Shown one piece after another: positions 1-11,515 of a DNA stretch of 64,000 bases (position 1 is its first letter; every line of letters begins with the position of its first letter). The DNA is from Craspedostauros australis (taxonomy: Eukaryota; Bacillariophyta; Bacillariophyceae; Mastogloiales; Achnanthaceae). The stretch is from the NCBI GenBank assembly GCA_026770025.1, contig JAMXDE010000010.1, positions 992,001 through 1,056,000 on the forward strand, given 5' to 3'. Position numbers and translations under genes: made by a program. The notes under the pieces are model-generated. The model was not told the origin of the DNA, searched no databases, and saw nothing but the letters and a program-made list of their open reading frames with translations.

Positions 1-2392
1 CTGGGTGGCACGAGTCAAGCCCGACTGTCGATGGAGGCGGGAGGCGAGAAGCAGTGCTTTCAGGATGGCTGATCAGTCCCGCAGCGACCTGGTCATGATG
101 CTTCTTGCACATCCCAGTCAGTATGGCTTGCTTGGTGCAGTACTCCATGCAGCACAACTTCTTCTTGGCGCCATGGGCAATGCATCTGCCACCCTGCACG
201 GCCACCTTCGTGCATCCCTTCGCCTCGCATTGCTTGCGTGGAGGACCATGTGTGCTGCAGTATCCAGCCTTCTTGACGTGCTTGGCACATCCCGGGTGCT
301 TGCACGTCTTACGCTTTGCGCCATGCGAGATGCAAAGGCCACCTTGTACAACTCGGTTGGTACATCCCTCCTTGGTGCACTTGCGACGAACACGCTTGCT
401 GGTGCCTCCTTGCGCGAGCTTGGTGGTCGGAGCGACTGGATTACTTTCGGTTGGAGCCGAGAAGTTGTGAGCCGTCGATCTCGGTGGTGGGGATGGCAAA
501 GTCGATGTCTGTTCTGATTCGTACGTCGTTGGGAAGCCTGCGTTGGTGAGTTGGTCTGATTGGGTTGCCGTGGCAGCGGCTCCTTCTGCTGCTGGAGGGG
601 TGGATCCCTTCAGGAAGACGACGTCCTCATCGAAGCCGATGTCAAATCCTTTCAAGAACGAGACGGTCGACGATGTGATCCGGTGATGACTCTTCTTGGA
701 AGATTGCTGCGCTTGCTGCTCGCCAGCTTCTGGGATCTGGAAGATGTTGGGCAATGGCCCAAGGCTGGAGAAAGAAGAAAGATTGCGATGATGAGCGCCT
801 CCTCTGTTCTCAGCGCCAGACGACGCGGCGGGGCCTTCAGCTTCTCCCGAGAGCGCCGTAAAGTGAGAGTGGGTTGGGGCTGCTGCCGCTGCGTATCCCG
901 AAAGCGGAGGCTGGTGAGATCTTCCCTGTCCATCTGCGTACGGCATATGTTCACCGCTTGCGGTCACTGGTGGAGGGTGCTCCGGATTCACGGTCGATGA
1001 TGAGCGGGGACGTTCGGTGTCGCTGCTGCGTCTACCCGAATGCTGAGATGGATAGGACATGCCTCCAGGGTACGGGTAGGCTGCTTGATGGCTGTGGCCA
1101 TGCCCATGTGGATGCGTGGGTAGGTGACGGCCGCGTGGTTGTGGCTGCGAGTGCGATGGAGGTTGGTAATGGTACTGGGGATGGTATTGGTTTGCGGGAG
1201 CGTGTGACGCGCCATGCAACGGGTGTTGATAGTACGGGTGATGGTGCCCCGCTTGAGCATCGTAGTAATTCGAAGCTGCTGGTGGCTGCGCGGTTGGCGG
1301 TGGAGCGTAAGCAGAATGGGTGGGGGTTCCGAAAGAATGGGGATACTGCAGGAACCTGTCATGTCGAGATGGGGCCGAGCCTGCGCTGGCTGGATATCCG
1401 TGGGATGAGGCCGCTGGCGGTACTGGTGCTCGCGTGTCGCTGGGCAGGCGGCTGTAATAGTCGCCATGTGCGCCATGCTCACGCCTGGCGGCATCTTTCT
1501 TGCTGTCGTTGCCTGGGGCAGAGAGAGTCGCGATGTCCCCGTGCGCTGATGCGGCGACCGCGGCACTGAGAACATCTAGTCCGCTGCCCACGCGCTGATG
1601 TCTCTTGCGGCCGCCGCCGTACGTGCTGCGTTTGATGGCGGCACTCTCGCCAATGGAATTAATGCGCCGGTGCGCCATGGGCGGATTCAGGGAGTCGTTT
1701 GAAAATACGCGACGGTGCTTGGTTTGGGTCGTATCCTCTTTCATGACGCTCGCATCGTCGCCTGCGTCAAAGACTCGAGGCTCGCCGCGTCCGCCGTATT
1801 GCTGGAACACACCAAACTTTGGTCCTGGGCTGGCGTCTTCAGAGATCTTTGCAGCATCCTCAAAGTGTTCCGACAAGTCCCGTCGATGGCGAGCCCTGCG
1901 ATGCTTTGCTGGAGCAGTGGCAGAAGAAGCAGCAGCGGCAATTCGATCCTCCTTGGCTGGCGACACTCTGGCTTCTGTTTCCAAATTTCGGTCCACTTCA
2001 CCATCCAACAGCGGACTGCGGGCCTGGCGATCGAGCAGCGTGGTGCCTCTGGTGAGGCTGCTGCGACCGACGTCATCGTCGTTGTATTCTGCTCTGCTCT
2101 GCTTCATCGAGTGATGCGACTTGAAACCCCGTCTGTCTTTGAACTGATCGTCGGCATCGAATGATGGTTCCACCAGGACAGCCAAACTATCTTGGCCATG
2201 CTGCTTGACGATCTCGATGCTCTGCGACGTCTCGATGTCGCTGTTGTCGCCGCCAACACGGCCGTCGCTGCCGCCGCTGCTGGATGCATTCAGGGTCATG
2301 GGAGCGGCTGCTGGGTCAATCCGTTCGTCTGACACATTTCTGGGATCGAAGGATGCAGAATTGGTCATGATGCTGGCGAACTTGTTCATCAT
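1..2392 (-). CDS. Tandem C-C-C-H zinc-finger protein (WRKY19-like finger repeats), 3' end beyond window
   Basis: Partial gene: 797 codons are visible and the frame stays open to base 1, so the C-terminus is missing. The start at 2392 is the first ATG after an in-frame TAA about 115 bases upstream; a second ATG follows directly and another lies at 2368. Residues 1 to about 665 are low-complexity, rich in Ser, Pro, His and Arg. Four fingers with a strict 25-residue period start near residues 672, 697, 722 and 747, each C-x4-C-x9-C-x2-H, with HGAK/HGPP linkers rich in Lys and Arg. Such repeats are common in oomycete and diatom proteins usually annotated as 'WRKY transcription factor 19-like', though no WRKYGQK core is visible here. 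A nuclear DNA- or protein-binding role is inferred. No intron is needed in the visible part. Confidence 0.75.
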   Translation of the reverse strand, partial: MMNKFASIMTNSASFDPRNVSDERIDPAAAPMTLNASSSGGSDGRVGGDNSDIETSQSIEIVKQHGQDSLAVLVEPSFDADDQFKDRRGFKSHHSMKQSRAEYNDDDVGRSSLTRGTTLLDRQARSPLLDGEVDRNLETEARVSPAKEDRIAAAASSATAPAKHRRARHRRDLSEHFEDAAKISEDASPGPKFGVFQQYGGRGEPRVFDAGDDASVMKEDTTQTKHRRVFSNDSLNPPMAHRRINSIGESAAIKRSTYGGGRKRHQRVGSGLDVLSAAVAASAHGDIATLSAPGNDSKKDAARREHGAHGDYYSRLPSDTRAPVPPAASSHGYPASAGSAPSRHDRFLQYPHSFGTPTHSAYAPPPTAQPPAASNYYDAQAGHHHPYYQHPLHGASHAPANQYHPQYHYQPPSHSQPQPRGRHLPTHPHGHGHSHQAAYPYPGGMSYPSQHSGRRSSDTERPRSSSTVNPEHPPPVTASGEHMPYADGQGRSHQPPLSGYAAAAAPTHSHFTALSGEAEGPAASSGAENRGGAHHRNLSSFSSLGPLPNIFQIPEAGEQQAQQSSKKSHHRITSSTVSFLKGFDIGFDEDVVFLKGSTPPAAEGAAATATQSDQLTNAGFPTTYESEQTSTLPSPPPRSTAHNFSAPTESNPVAPTTKLAQGGTSKRVRRKCTKEGCTNRVVQGGLCISHGAKRKTCKHPGCAKHVKKAGYCSTHGPPRKQCEAKGCTKVAVQGGRCIAHGAKKKLCCMEYCTKQAILTGMCKKHHDQVAAGLISHPESTASRLPPPSTVGLDSCHP

Positions 2393-5137
2393 CTGTGATC
2401 TCAATACTTCTCTTCTTGATGTGTGATACTGTGCTGTGCTGCGCCGTGGCGTGTATCGCTGCCTGTTGATGTTGCTGTGATCTCGAACTTGAGGAGATGC
2501 TGTTCGTTTTTATGAGGGTTCTCAGTTTGTGAGAATCTGCCGATGGATTCGAAGTGAGGCAAGGTGAGGCAACGAAAGGACGCAGTCGAAGATGGCACAA
2601 GGAAGTGCGCTCTGTGTGATGTGATGTGCTGCGTTGCGATGTTGTTGAAGGAAATGGTCGCTTGGAGTGCACCGAAGAGACTGTTTGAGAAATCGCAAAT
2701 CAGTTTTGAATTTCGGATGGAAGAGACAAAGCCAATTTCTTCCGTGGTTCCAGCACAGGGATGTTGCGTTTCGAAATCGTGTCTTTTGGTTACGGAGAAA
2801 ATGTGTCGACGATGCTGTCTTTGCTTTGCGTTGGTCTGTTGCGGCCTCAATGGGTTCGCGTCGAGGGGCTCGCTGGTGATGCTGTTTCCTCTTTGTCGCG
2901 AGCGGCTCCAGAAGGTGATCTGATTGCGCGAGAGAATATAGTAGACGAAAAGATGAGATGATGTGTCAAATGGATGGCTTGACAGGCGCTTGTACAAGTA
3001 TGGTGTGGTACGGTATGCTTATTCGACTTGAGTGTGGCTGTCTAGGGGGGTGGATGGATCGGAGCGTGAGAAAGGAGAGGCTGACAGAGGAGGGATGGCG
3101 AAAGAAATGGATGCCGACATATGATGAGAGCGTATGTCGATGTGTGTGTGTGTTGCGTGTTGAGTATGTGCGTATGAATGCGCAATGGTCAGCAGCGGAA
3201 GTTGTTGCGATGGCACAAGATGGTGAGAGAGTTGTCGTCAAAAGGTGAGAACAGGTTTGCCGAAAAATGGTTTGGGCATGTGAAGTTTTTTTGATGGAAT
3301 TTGTGTGCACATCACGGAGCATGGAAACATCGTGTTGTCTTTGTTGGACGCTGTTGTTGTCAACTCCGACTGGTGATGGAGAGCCCGACCTGCTTTCAAA
3401 AAAAGCGGGAGTGGTGATGTGGTGATAATTTTCCGTTGGTGTGCTATCGTGGGGTGCTTCCCACAGCGCTTGTGTGGGCAAGCCCCTCAGAAATTGGTAC
3501 AATATTTTTCACGATTCGAAGAAATCATCTCGATTTCCCCTTGTCGACTCCGACTTGGAAGGAAAAATCGAGACATCAACAAGGCCGACAGCAGCCAAAA
3601 CTGGGACAGCCGACACGACCATCGTTCTGCGAGGATGATGTCCTCGTTCTGTGATCGGCCCTTCGTTCCGCCATCTCTTCGGCGATCGCTGCCGTCGTCG
3701 TTGGTGATGGTGATGTCACTGTTGGTATCGCTGTCATTCTTATTGTTCCTTGGCTCTTTGTACGATCCGGCACACATCAGCCCCCTCTCGTGGTTCCGCG
3801 ATGAATCCACGCAGCGGCAGGCGGTCTCTCTCTCTTGCCTTGGTGGTATCTGTGGAGGCCTCCATCTTGACAACGCCTCTCTTTCTCGTTCTCTGTCTCT
3901 CAGCCACTTCCACTTTCTTGACCAAGCAAGCAGAGAAGAGCGCCCAGCCACACTCACACTCACAATCACAAGCGCTAACAGGCACTCCAATCAAACACGC
4001 AAACAGACGAGATGCCCGACTCTTGTCGTTCCCCATGGCCAACGCCAACGCCGGCGATAACACCGGCACCAAAGCTTCATGAAATCCTTACCACGAATCT
4101 TGGGCTTCCTCTGCGCTTGAGTCCTCTTTTCCTTCGTTTGCCTTGGCTTTGGCTTGGTTCTTTGGTTTGCGTCGTTCGTTTGTCGTCTCAGGTTTTCGTC
4201 GCAGAAACAAAATGTGCGATGCTTGTCGTCTCCGACCAGTTGCTCCTATCTGCTTTTGACTCGCTGTCTGCTCGTATCCACATGTATAATACCATACAGA
4301 TCAACATGCGAATACGTTTGGAGAGAGAGAGAGAGAGGCCTGTGCGGGTCTGCCCTTGCCTCCTCGGCTGTGTCTGTGTGCTGGTGTGGTGGATGTGTCT
4401 CCGTGCTCAGGCAGGGTGCTTCGCATTCCATTACACAGGACGACCGCTTTGCCATGGCGGAGGATGGAGCGGCTTTCGTTGCAGTGAACTTGCGTGTGTT
4501 GTTGATGTGGAGCACAACAGCGCACGGATGATTTTGCCACCCACCATTCTTGCTTCAACGAGGACGCAGGTTGGATCGTGACTAATCTACGGTATTGCTG
4601 TCGATTTCGCGTGTCTGTTCTGGGACATTCTGCGCTATTCATGTCGACTGATAACGCTCTTCTAACGTTTCTGCCTGGCGAGACACAACCAGTGACAAAA
4701 CCAAGCTAAATGTTGGGTCTTGGTGGATCGTGGCGAGATTCTGTCATCCACCAAAAGATCCTCTGTCCCACCCAGCAATAGGAGGGGAAGGAGCCACCAT
4801 TCTGCCTTACCTTTGTCTCGTTGTGCAGGTACTCACAGGTACGATCAAGGCAAGGAGGGATGGTACCATAACCGTGCTTGTGCCTCTTCGGGTGCGAACA
4901 TGACGAAGAGTAAGTCTGAAGGATGTTCGCGCCATTCATTTCCGAACGGTGGTCCGGTATCATCCCCCCTTTGCCTTTCTGAGGTTCTGCAAGACCCTGG
5001 TGGCCTTCCATGGGGGATGCGGCTGTCCCTGAACTGGATGCAGGGCTACAAAGCCATTCCTCCTCCCATGCCATGGGGTTCTCTGCGCCATACATCGAGT
5101 ACAGCATGTGAGGGGATTCCATGCGAAGAAGAAGAAC
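2393..5137. other. Intergenic, no supported gene
   Basis: About 2.7 kb between the zinc-finger gene start and the left inverted repeat. The first kilobase is presumably the promoter and 5' UTR of the zinc-finger gene. A GA microsatellite lies at 4321-4337. Reading frames of 110-213 codons at 3419-4072 overlap one another on both strands and show no recognisable domain. At 4706-5149 (minus) there is a 147-codon frame with a reasonably protein-like composition, opening inside the inverted repeat. An opposing 154-codon plus frame covers 4720-5184. Neither matches a family I recognise, and both may be fragments of the neighbouring element. Confidence 0.5.
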
Positions 5138-5180
5138 ATATGACCCCATTCAGGATAGAAACGTACGTTTTTGCGGATTT
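5138..5180 (+). repeat. Left 43-bp inverted repeat
   Basis: Begins ATATGACCCCATTCAGGATA and ends TTTTTGCGGATTT. It pairs with 11473-11515 in inverted orientation with two mismatches (A/G at position 6 and A/T at position 24). Both copies can be translated as M-(T/A)-P-F-R-I-E-(T/S)-Y-V-F-A-D at the edge of unrelated reading frames. Both differences change an amino acid, so the match reflects DNA identity, not selection on a protein. Confidence 0.8.
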
Positions 5181-6038
5181 TTAAGATAAGCGCTTAGATC
5201 ATCCTATTATGTTGCACAGAGTATATGAGTGAAGTTACAAGATCCTGGGCCTTGTAGTTAAAAAGTTTATATTCTTCGCATTAGTCTACGACTAGACACG
5301 TTGAGCATGCGGACGTTGAGAGGCACATGGGGTTCGGAATCGCCAGTCGTGCTTCGGCTCGCTGTCCAGTCGTGTCCATCATCGGCGCTCTCGCATTTCG
5401 TATGGGTGAGGCGGTTGGGTGTGAAGAAATGATGAGGATTGCGCAGTGGCAGCAGGCTTGCTGAGGCCGATGCTTCGTCTGGGCTGCCGATCAGGCATCG
5501 CAATCCAGAGTTGTGGGTTGGTGGGTAATCCAGATCTTGATGCCCAGCTTGACTTCCACACTGCTTTGTTCTCTGTTCTGCTGCTGTTCATGGCCATCGT
5601 TGGCTTCTGGCCGTTGTTCATCTGCTTTGCTCTTGGCTTCTTGTTTCAGTGTCAATCACTTGATTCTTCCGAATTGAACTCAGTTTTGTGTATTTTCCCG
5701 TTTCCGGAGACGCATGATTTTCTTGTTCTCAACGTATTTCACGTTTTGGACGAGAGCAAAGGCCTGACGTCATCAAATATTGATTCCAAATTTCTGATCA
5801 TGTGTCGGCGAGAGGTGTTCTCCACGATAGTGTTTGAATTTTCAGTGACCAATCATTTCTTCTCGATGTCGTACATTATCTTCACGAAAGAGGGACAGAC
5901 CTTGTATTTGGCAGTGAATACCAGCAGCGGTTGGGATCTTGGTGGGAGAGAGTCCAACTCGTGATCCTGTTGTGTTGGGTGCAATCTCTCCAAGTTCGCC
6001 AACCTCTATCGCACCCACACACCACAAGCTACGATTCC

Positions 6039-6088
6039 AACAACAACAACAACAACGACGACGACGACGACGACGACAACAACAACAA
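6039..6088 (+). repeat. AAC/GAC trinucleotide tract
   Basis: A run of AAC units, then GAC units, then AAC units again, about 50 bp in total, inside the candidate element. Confidence 0.85.
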
Positions 6089-7040
6089 TCTAACCACAAA
6101 AGCAGCTCCCAAAGAATCTGCGTTGTGACTGCCAGTTGTCATGATCGGAGATCGTTCCATGGAAGCCATTGAAAGCACAACCGGCATCCATTACTGAATT
6201 CATCGTTGGGGGCAACACGCATCTCGCACACTCAAAATTTGTCACTCTGCCTGGGAAACCTTTGACCGCGCGAGATGTTTGCGCTCCACGCGTGCAACAC
6301 TTGTGATGTTGACATCTGTCGAAGGACCACTTTCAATTCGCATTGTCCACGTCGCGTGCAATGATTGGTGTAAAAACAAGTCCATTTGGTCGAGGGTTGT
6401 GACATGTTGGTGATTCCTTCGGTCTCTCTTGGGTCATTCATCCAAGGACTGTCGGATGAAGGATCAGGCATGTGCTGCTGGGATCGATCAGTGTTTGCAG
6501 ATCAAGATGGTGGCACTCAAGTATCAGATCGGTGTTGCCCCTGGCATCTGGCCTAGCATGAATATCCATTTGATTTTCATTCTTTCCATGCTTTGTGACC
6601 GACGGCAAAGGTATGAGCTTAATGCTCAACTCGATTGCAGCGGACAATGATGGCGATAGTAGTATTCAATGACATGAAAGTTGCTGGATGGTCCAAGTGT
6701 TGAGGGTTCACACACAGCAGTATAGCATGATGCATGCCATACAACAGAGATGAAGAACAACTCCAACGCAATACGCACCATGTGGTGTCAGAGTCTGAGC
6801 CACGAATGCAATGTTCCCATACACGCACAATGCCATCACCGATGCACTTACCTGGTGCAGGGCACCCCATCTTCTGCATGCTTTTTGCAATCCTCCCATC
6901 AACCCTCTTCCGGTGTCGCCTTGCGCATGTGGACGACTGACCTGTAGAAGCAACGTCTGCACGAGGCAACCGATCTTGCGATCGGCGTATTCCAACAACA
7001 ATGGACCCCACATGACAGGGTATGTGAGCAGTCATCTCCC

Positions 7041-7070
7041 CTCTTCCAATATCTTCTCTTCCAATATCTT
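7041..7070 (+). repeat. 15-bp perfect tandem duplication
   Basis: CTCTTCCAATATCTT is repeated twice head to tail. No role is apparent. Confidence 0.85.
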
Positions 7071-7497
7071 CTCCTCACTTCTTTCCATCGTCAGGCGCAC
7101 CCTGACACAAAGTCGGCATACGTCTCAAGTCTAGTGTATGCCATCTGGGATCTGTGCGCATGGCCAGAGTAGGAAGGCATAATATGGCCAAGGCCCAAGC
7201 TCCAACTACGTGGCAACCAACTTGTGTACGTTGCTGCTGCGTATTCTGGTGTATGCAGAGCCTGACAGGACTGTTTCCATGACTGCACCGAATGCTGATC
7301 GCTGGATGCACTAAAACACTGACATCGGTGCGTGTGTAGAGGCAGCATCTTTGCCCAGTCGCCAACAGCCAAGTTCTCGCAACCTGGGCACATTCCATGC
7401 AGACATATAGATGCGGCGCATCGCTAGTCCCATGCATTGTTGCCTCCTCCTCATGCTTGTGGCCTGCGTCGCAACACATCTCACCTATTCTAGTCGT

Positions 7498-9351
7498 TCA
7501 ACGCTGCCAACACGGATACCCTGGGCGGCCAAAGCGCTCTCGTGGTATGATCATTGCTCGTTGCATGTGACCATTGCCGAGTTTCTGCCAAGTATTTGAA
7601 CGGATTGACTGATGACAATGGTGAGCCAAAAGAATCGATTCTGATGGTGCAGAGGCCGTCAGCAATGAACCGCGACCGTGCTCATGACATACCATTTCAC
7701 TGTTGCCATTGCCCTTGTCATGGCACATTCGACGTGTTCCATTCTCCAATGATGCAGGTTGGGCACGAAGCCCAACGCGCAGATTCGCATCAGCAATCTG
7801 GCCACCACACATATGCAAATGAGCTCGGTTGTGATGTGGTTTCCTCAACTCTCGTGTCGATTGTACTGCATCTTCTTTTGGCTGTCTATCACCGTGGCAA
7901 ACTCCTTGCGCAATGGACACCACAGCTGGTGCCTGAGCTTTGTTCTCCTGATGAGGTGGGGTCAGAGTTTAATAGAGATGGAGGGATTCACGATGACTGC
8001 TGCAAGGATAGACTCGAACAGCAGTTGCAAATCTCGCCGTATTCGCTTGTAGGATGGCCAGTCAATCATGAAAGCCTTCATTTCCGTTCGGTGTGCTTAC
8101 ACCAACTACCTTGGCCCCATGTGTTCATTGGCATCCTTGGGGGCATTGCCTGTGCTTTCTTCGTGGGCTACTGCCTGTACTTTTCTTGTCCCCACTTCCT
8201 CTTCCACATTCTTCATGATCTTTGCTTTCAGCTTATTAGCACAATGCTTCATTCACCTGATACGTTTTCTGATTAGTCCGTCCTGGTATGTGCTGAAACG
8301 TATTTTCCTCCAGACACATGTTTATTGGCATAAGGGACACACTAGAGAACATCAGAGATTCGGTCAGGCCACCACCAGGCAATCATGTGATGCCAAGTTT
8401 AACTTGATCTACTTCCCAACTAAACCTGAAGTGACACCAACTTCAGCAACCTCAAGATTCATCAATGGAATGTGGAATCGACAGAGCCATGGAATGGTGA
8501 TGAGTGACGTCGACACAGGAGACGTCATCGCCACATCATGGGTCATCTCCACATCAGAACAAGATTGCAAAGATGAATGACCAAGAGCTGTCCTTGAATG
8601 CAGCAACATGAGATACAACTCAATGAAGATAACATAGATTCAGAAGTCACTCTACCCAATCAGTGCCTTCGTTACACCAGCTCATCGCCATCTTCCTGAA
8701 AGACTTGATCTCTCTTGACGGATTCGTGTGATTTCGCTGTGTACAATAACAGGATAACACAGCTCCTCCACAGGCTGTTCTGACTCTTGGAGGTGGACAG
8801 AGGTGTTCGGATGCTCTTGCACATGTGTGTGGATGGTCTTGCTGGACTCGTGAACACAACCACAGATCACCTGTCCGGATCCTTTGAGATGGTGCACAAC
8901 GTTTTTGGGAATTCGCTCTGTGTTGATTGTTGTTGCTGAGCCGAGGCTGCTTCATCTGGAAGGAGAATAAGTTCAAAGAGGATAGGCTTGTTAGGCTTGG
9001 TGCTTTGAAGATGGTGCTGGACATGGGGCAAAGGAGGGAGGATTCAAATTCATCTTCCATGTTGCAACCATTGAGGTTGGGATCAGCAGGGAAGATGTGA
9101 GCTGATGCATCCTGGCAGTTCACATGGAAGACGGCATGACCAGGGGTCTGTGTGGAACGGAATAACACTGTCCCTGATAGTTTATCATTGTGCACCTGGG
9201 ACGGAAAGTCGTTGCACAAGTTTCTGTTCAAGAAAATTGCCTCCTTGGCAATGATAGGCGTCTGCATTCGTTCCCCGCGAAACCTTGTGAAAAATTCTAT
9301 CGACATATGCCAATGAGCATCGCAGACAGTGCCAACGTTCTGATTGCCCAT
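7498..9351 (-). pseudogene. Frameshifted coding remnants inside the candidate element
   Basis: Reading the minus strand, several short stretches look protein-like but change frame or stop quickly. About 48 codons open near 8243 and end in a stop near 8115; another frame runs from about 8070 and stops near 7960. A 141-codon frame spans 7498-7923, and a 234-codon frame spans 8647-9351 with a better-looking alternative frame inside it. I cannot assign a family, and no reverse transcriptase, integrase or DDE signature is visible. The pattern fits a decayed mobile-element gene but could also be random open frames. Confidence 0.2.
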
Positions 9352-10123
9352 GGACCAATTTCAAAGGTTGTACATGGGGGAGAATCCAATTGGCAGTGAG
9401 CTCTTGCCGTGGTCACAAGGTCACAACCATGTTGGCTGTGGAGGCTGGGACCCAGTTCGCTCAAATCCGGCCGACTTGGTGTTGCAAGGTGGTTCAAAGC
9501 CGTTTCGATTGGCACTCCTTCCTTGTGGCTGTTGGAATCATGATGATATCACCAGTTGCTGGAGTATTAGGCCTTGTTTTGACATCTGGTGTCCTGAGCA
9601 TATATTGTGCATGGGCACTGGCCACTGCTGTAATAATGGTGGCAGGATGAGGAGGTGTGGCTGCAAGGAACCTTGCACAATGCCTCCTGCCTCCTCTTCT
9701 TGTTCCCGTTCTGCTGCTGCTGGAGTTGTCATGCCCTCTGTTGCAGATCAAATTGGTACTGCTCATCCTGATGTAATCGAGGATCCTGGTGCAGCCAAAG
9801 ATATCAGGATTTGTACCACTAAAGGCACACAGTTTATGCTGGAACCTGTCTTCTGTTGACACTAATGGCACAATAGCCAGCAACTCTCTCCAGTTTTGTA
9901 CAGACTGCACAAAAGGGTGCATGGTTGATGTCTTGGCGTGCTCTTCACAACAGGAGTAGATGAGATAATGCTGCTACTGCTGCTACTCAATCCTCTTGGT
10001 TCTTCTCCAGCAACCTCCACTGTTCTGATGTCTGTGCATGTTCCAAGGATGTTGGTGGCTGGAGGCTTTGGATGCAGTCATCATGATGGCCATGTTGTCT
10101 CTTGTGGCCACCTGCTTGCCTGC

Positions 10124-10158
10124 TGATGGTTGGATGGTTGGATGGATGGATGGATGGA
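10124..10158 (+). repeat. TGGA/TGGT tetranucleotide tract
   Basis: Imperfect run of GATGGTTGGATGG-type units inside the candidate element. Confidence 0.8.
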
Positions 10159-11403
10159 CAACACCATCTATTTGTGTATTTTGCAAGCCCACATGGGATG
10201 CTGTGAAAAGCATGGACCCGGCCTGGTAGAAGTGTGATGGGTCTGTACATGTATGGGAGAGCAGAATTGATGTGAGGTGCGTCTGTGGATGGATCTTTTC
10301 CCAGAGTATACCACGCTCAGCACCAACATTGCAATACGTTGGCAGCGCATGCCAAGTTGAATGCTTCCACAGGTGCATGGAAAAGTTGGTGGATGGATGG
10401 GCCAGCCCATGTGATAATGCTGGAATGTACTGTATTCCATGTCGAAGGCAAGGATGGCAACAGTCGAGAAAAACTGTCACACTCAACACACCCTCCCACA
10501 GATCACCAGATGCAAAATGTTGAACGGATCATCCGATGTGACCACAGCAGCCAAAAAAGCTGTCGCGGCTAGTAGCAGTCCGCCCTTGACTTGGCTTCCC
10601 CTGCAAAACCAGATACGAAACACTCTTTGGCTGATCTGCACCAACACTGGTTGTCCAATTCTCAGCAGAATGGTTTGACAGTAGAGCCCATTCTCGTGTT
10701 GTTTGTGTCTGCTCGATCCCTCAAAATGACAAATTCAACGTCTGTCCCACCACCAGGATCAGAAGCACCAAAGCGTGCTCTGACACCAGATCATGCAAAC
10801 GGAACCATGGAATTGGAAAAAATGTGGTCATTTGGTGCCTTCTTCCAGCCCAAATCGCGTTGCGATTTGCACAATGATGGCTGCCACAACAGGAAAGGTC
10901 AAAATCAACCGACAAGCACTGAAACACAACAAAGGAAACAACACTGCCGCCACCAGTATCTTTCCGCGTCGTGCCATCAGCTCAGCAAGGGGAGAGATGC
11001 AGGTTGCGCAGGACTTTGTATTTACAAACTAAGCTAAACATTAAATAGTATAATATCATACAATATTTTGCATACCACAGGATAAGCCACTGTGATCCAT
11101 TACATTATAGAATATAATACTGTGTTGTGTGGTATTCGCAAGTGTTGCTGTTGCTGTGAACATGGACGTGCAGGGACGCTGCCACCAACGCTGTGCTGTT
11201 TGACACAACACACACAAACGAGGAAGCACACAACAGAACCAAATCACCAACAACGCAAGGAATCAAGGCAACACCGTTTCTGCGACAACGTCACCGTCCA
11301 CACCATTGGATTCCATTGCCGTCTGATATCGACCGTCAAAGACGTCATCAATTCTGTCCACGGTGAAGACAAGTCAGCCAGGTATTTGTGTCGTAAAAGC
11401 TAG

Positions 11404-11457
11404 CTAAATATATCTAACCCTAATTGACAACACGCCGTATCGTTATCTAAATATATC
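11404..11457 (+). repeat. Subterminal direct repeat of the candidate element
   Basis: The 11-mer CTAAATATATC occurs at 11404-11414 and again at 11447-11457, just inside the right inverted repeat. Short repeats placed this way can be transposase-binding sites; that role is inferred. Confidence 0.4.
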
Positions 11458-11472
11458 ACGTTTTACGATGTC

Positions 11473-11515
11473 AAATCCGCAAAAACGTACGATTCTATCC
11501 TGAATGGGGCCATAT
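11473..11515 (-). repeat. Right 43-bp inverted repeat
   Basis: Inverted partner of 5138-5180. The sequence directly outside (TGCAACATAATA, 11516-11527) is the exact reverse complement of a 12-mer at 5205-5216, which lies 25 bp inside the left repeat. That may be chance or a trace of rearrangement at the end. Confidence 0.8.

Larger units (their letters stand above)
5138..11515. mobile_element. Candidate 6.4-kb element bounded by 43-bp inverted repeats, contents decayed
   Basis: The ends at 5138-5180 and 11473-11515 are inverted copies matching at 41 of 43 bases, and the flanks diverge immediately outside. The right end carries a subterminal 11-bp direct repeat (CTAAATATATC at 11404-11414 and 11447-11457), a layout seen in many cut-and-paste DNA transposons. 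The interior contains no long intact gene, only short protein-like stretches broken by frameshifts and stops on both strands. No target-site duplication is evident and no transposase motif was recognised. It could therefore be a non-autonomous or very old DNA transposon, two solo copies of a short repeat in opposite orientation, or a nested cluster of different elements. Confidence 0.45.

Noticed and set aside
11413-11424. TCTAACCCTAAT resembling telomeric repeats
   Set aside because: Only one and a half units, inside the candidate element; too short to be telomeric.
5138-11515. LTR retrotransposon
   Set aside because: The terminal repeats are inverted and only 43 bp, and no reverse transcriptase or integrase motifs were seen.
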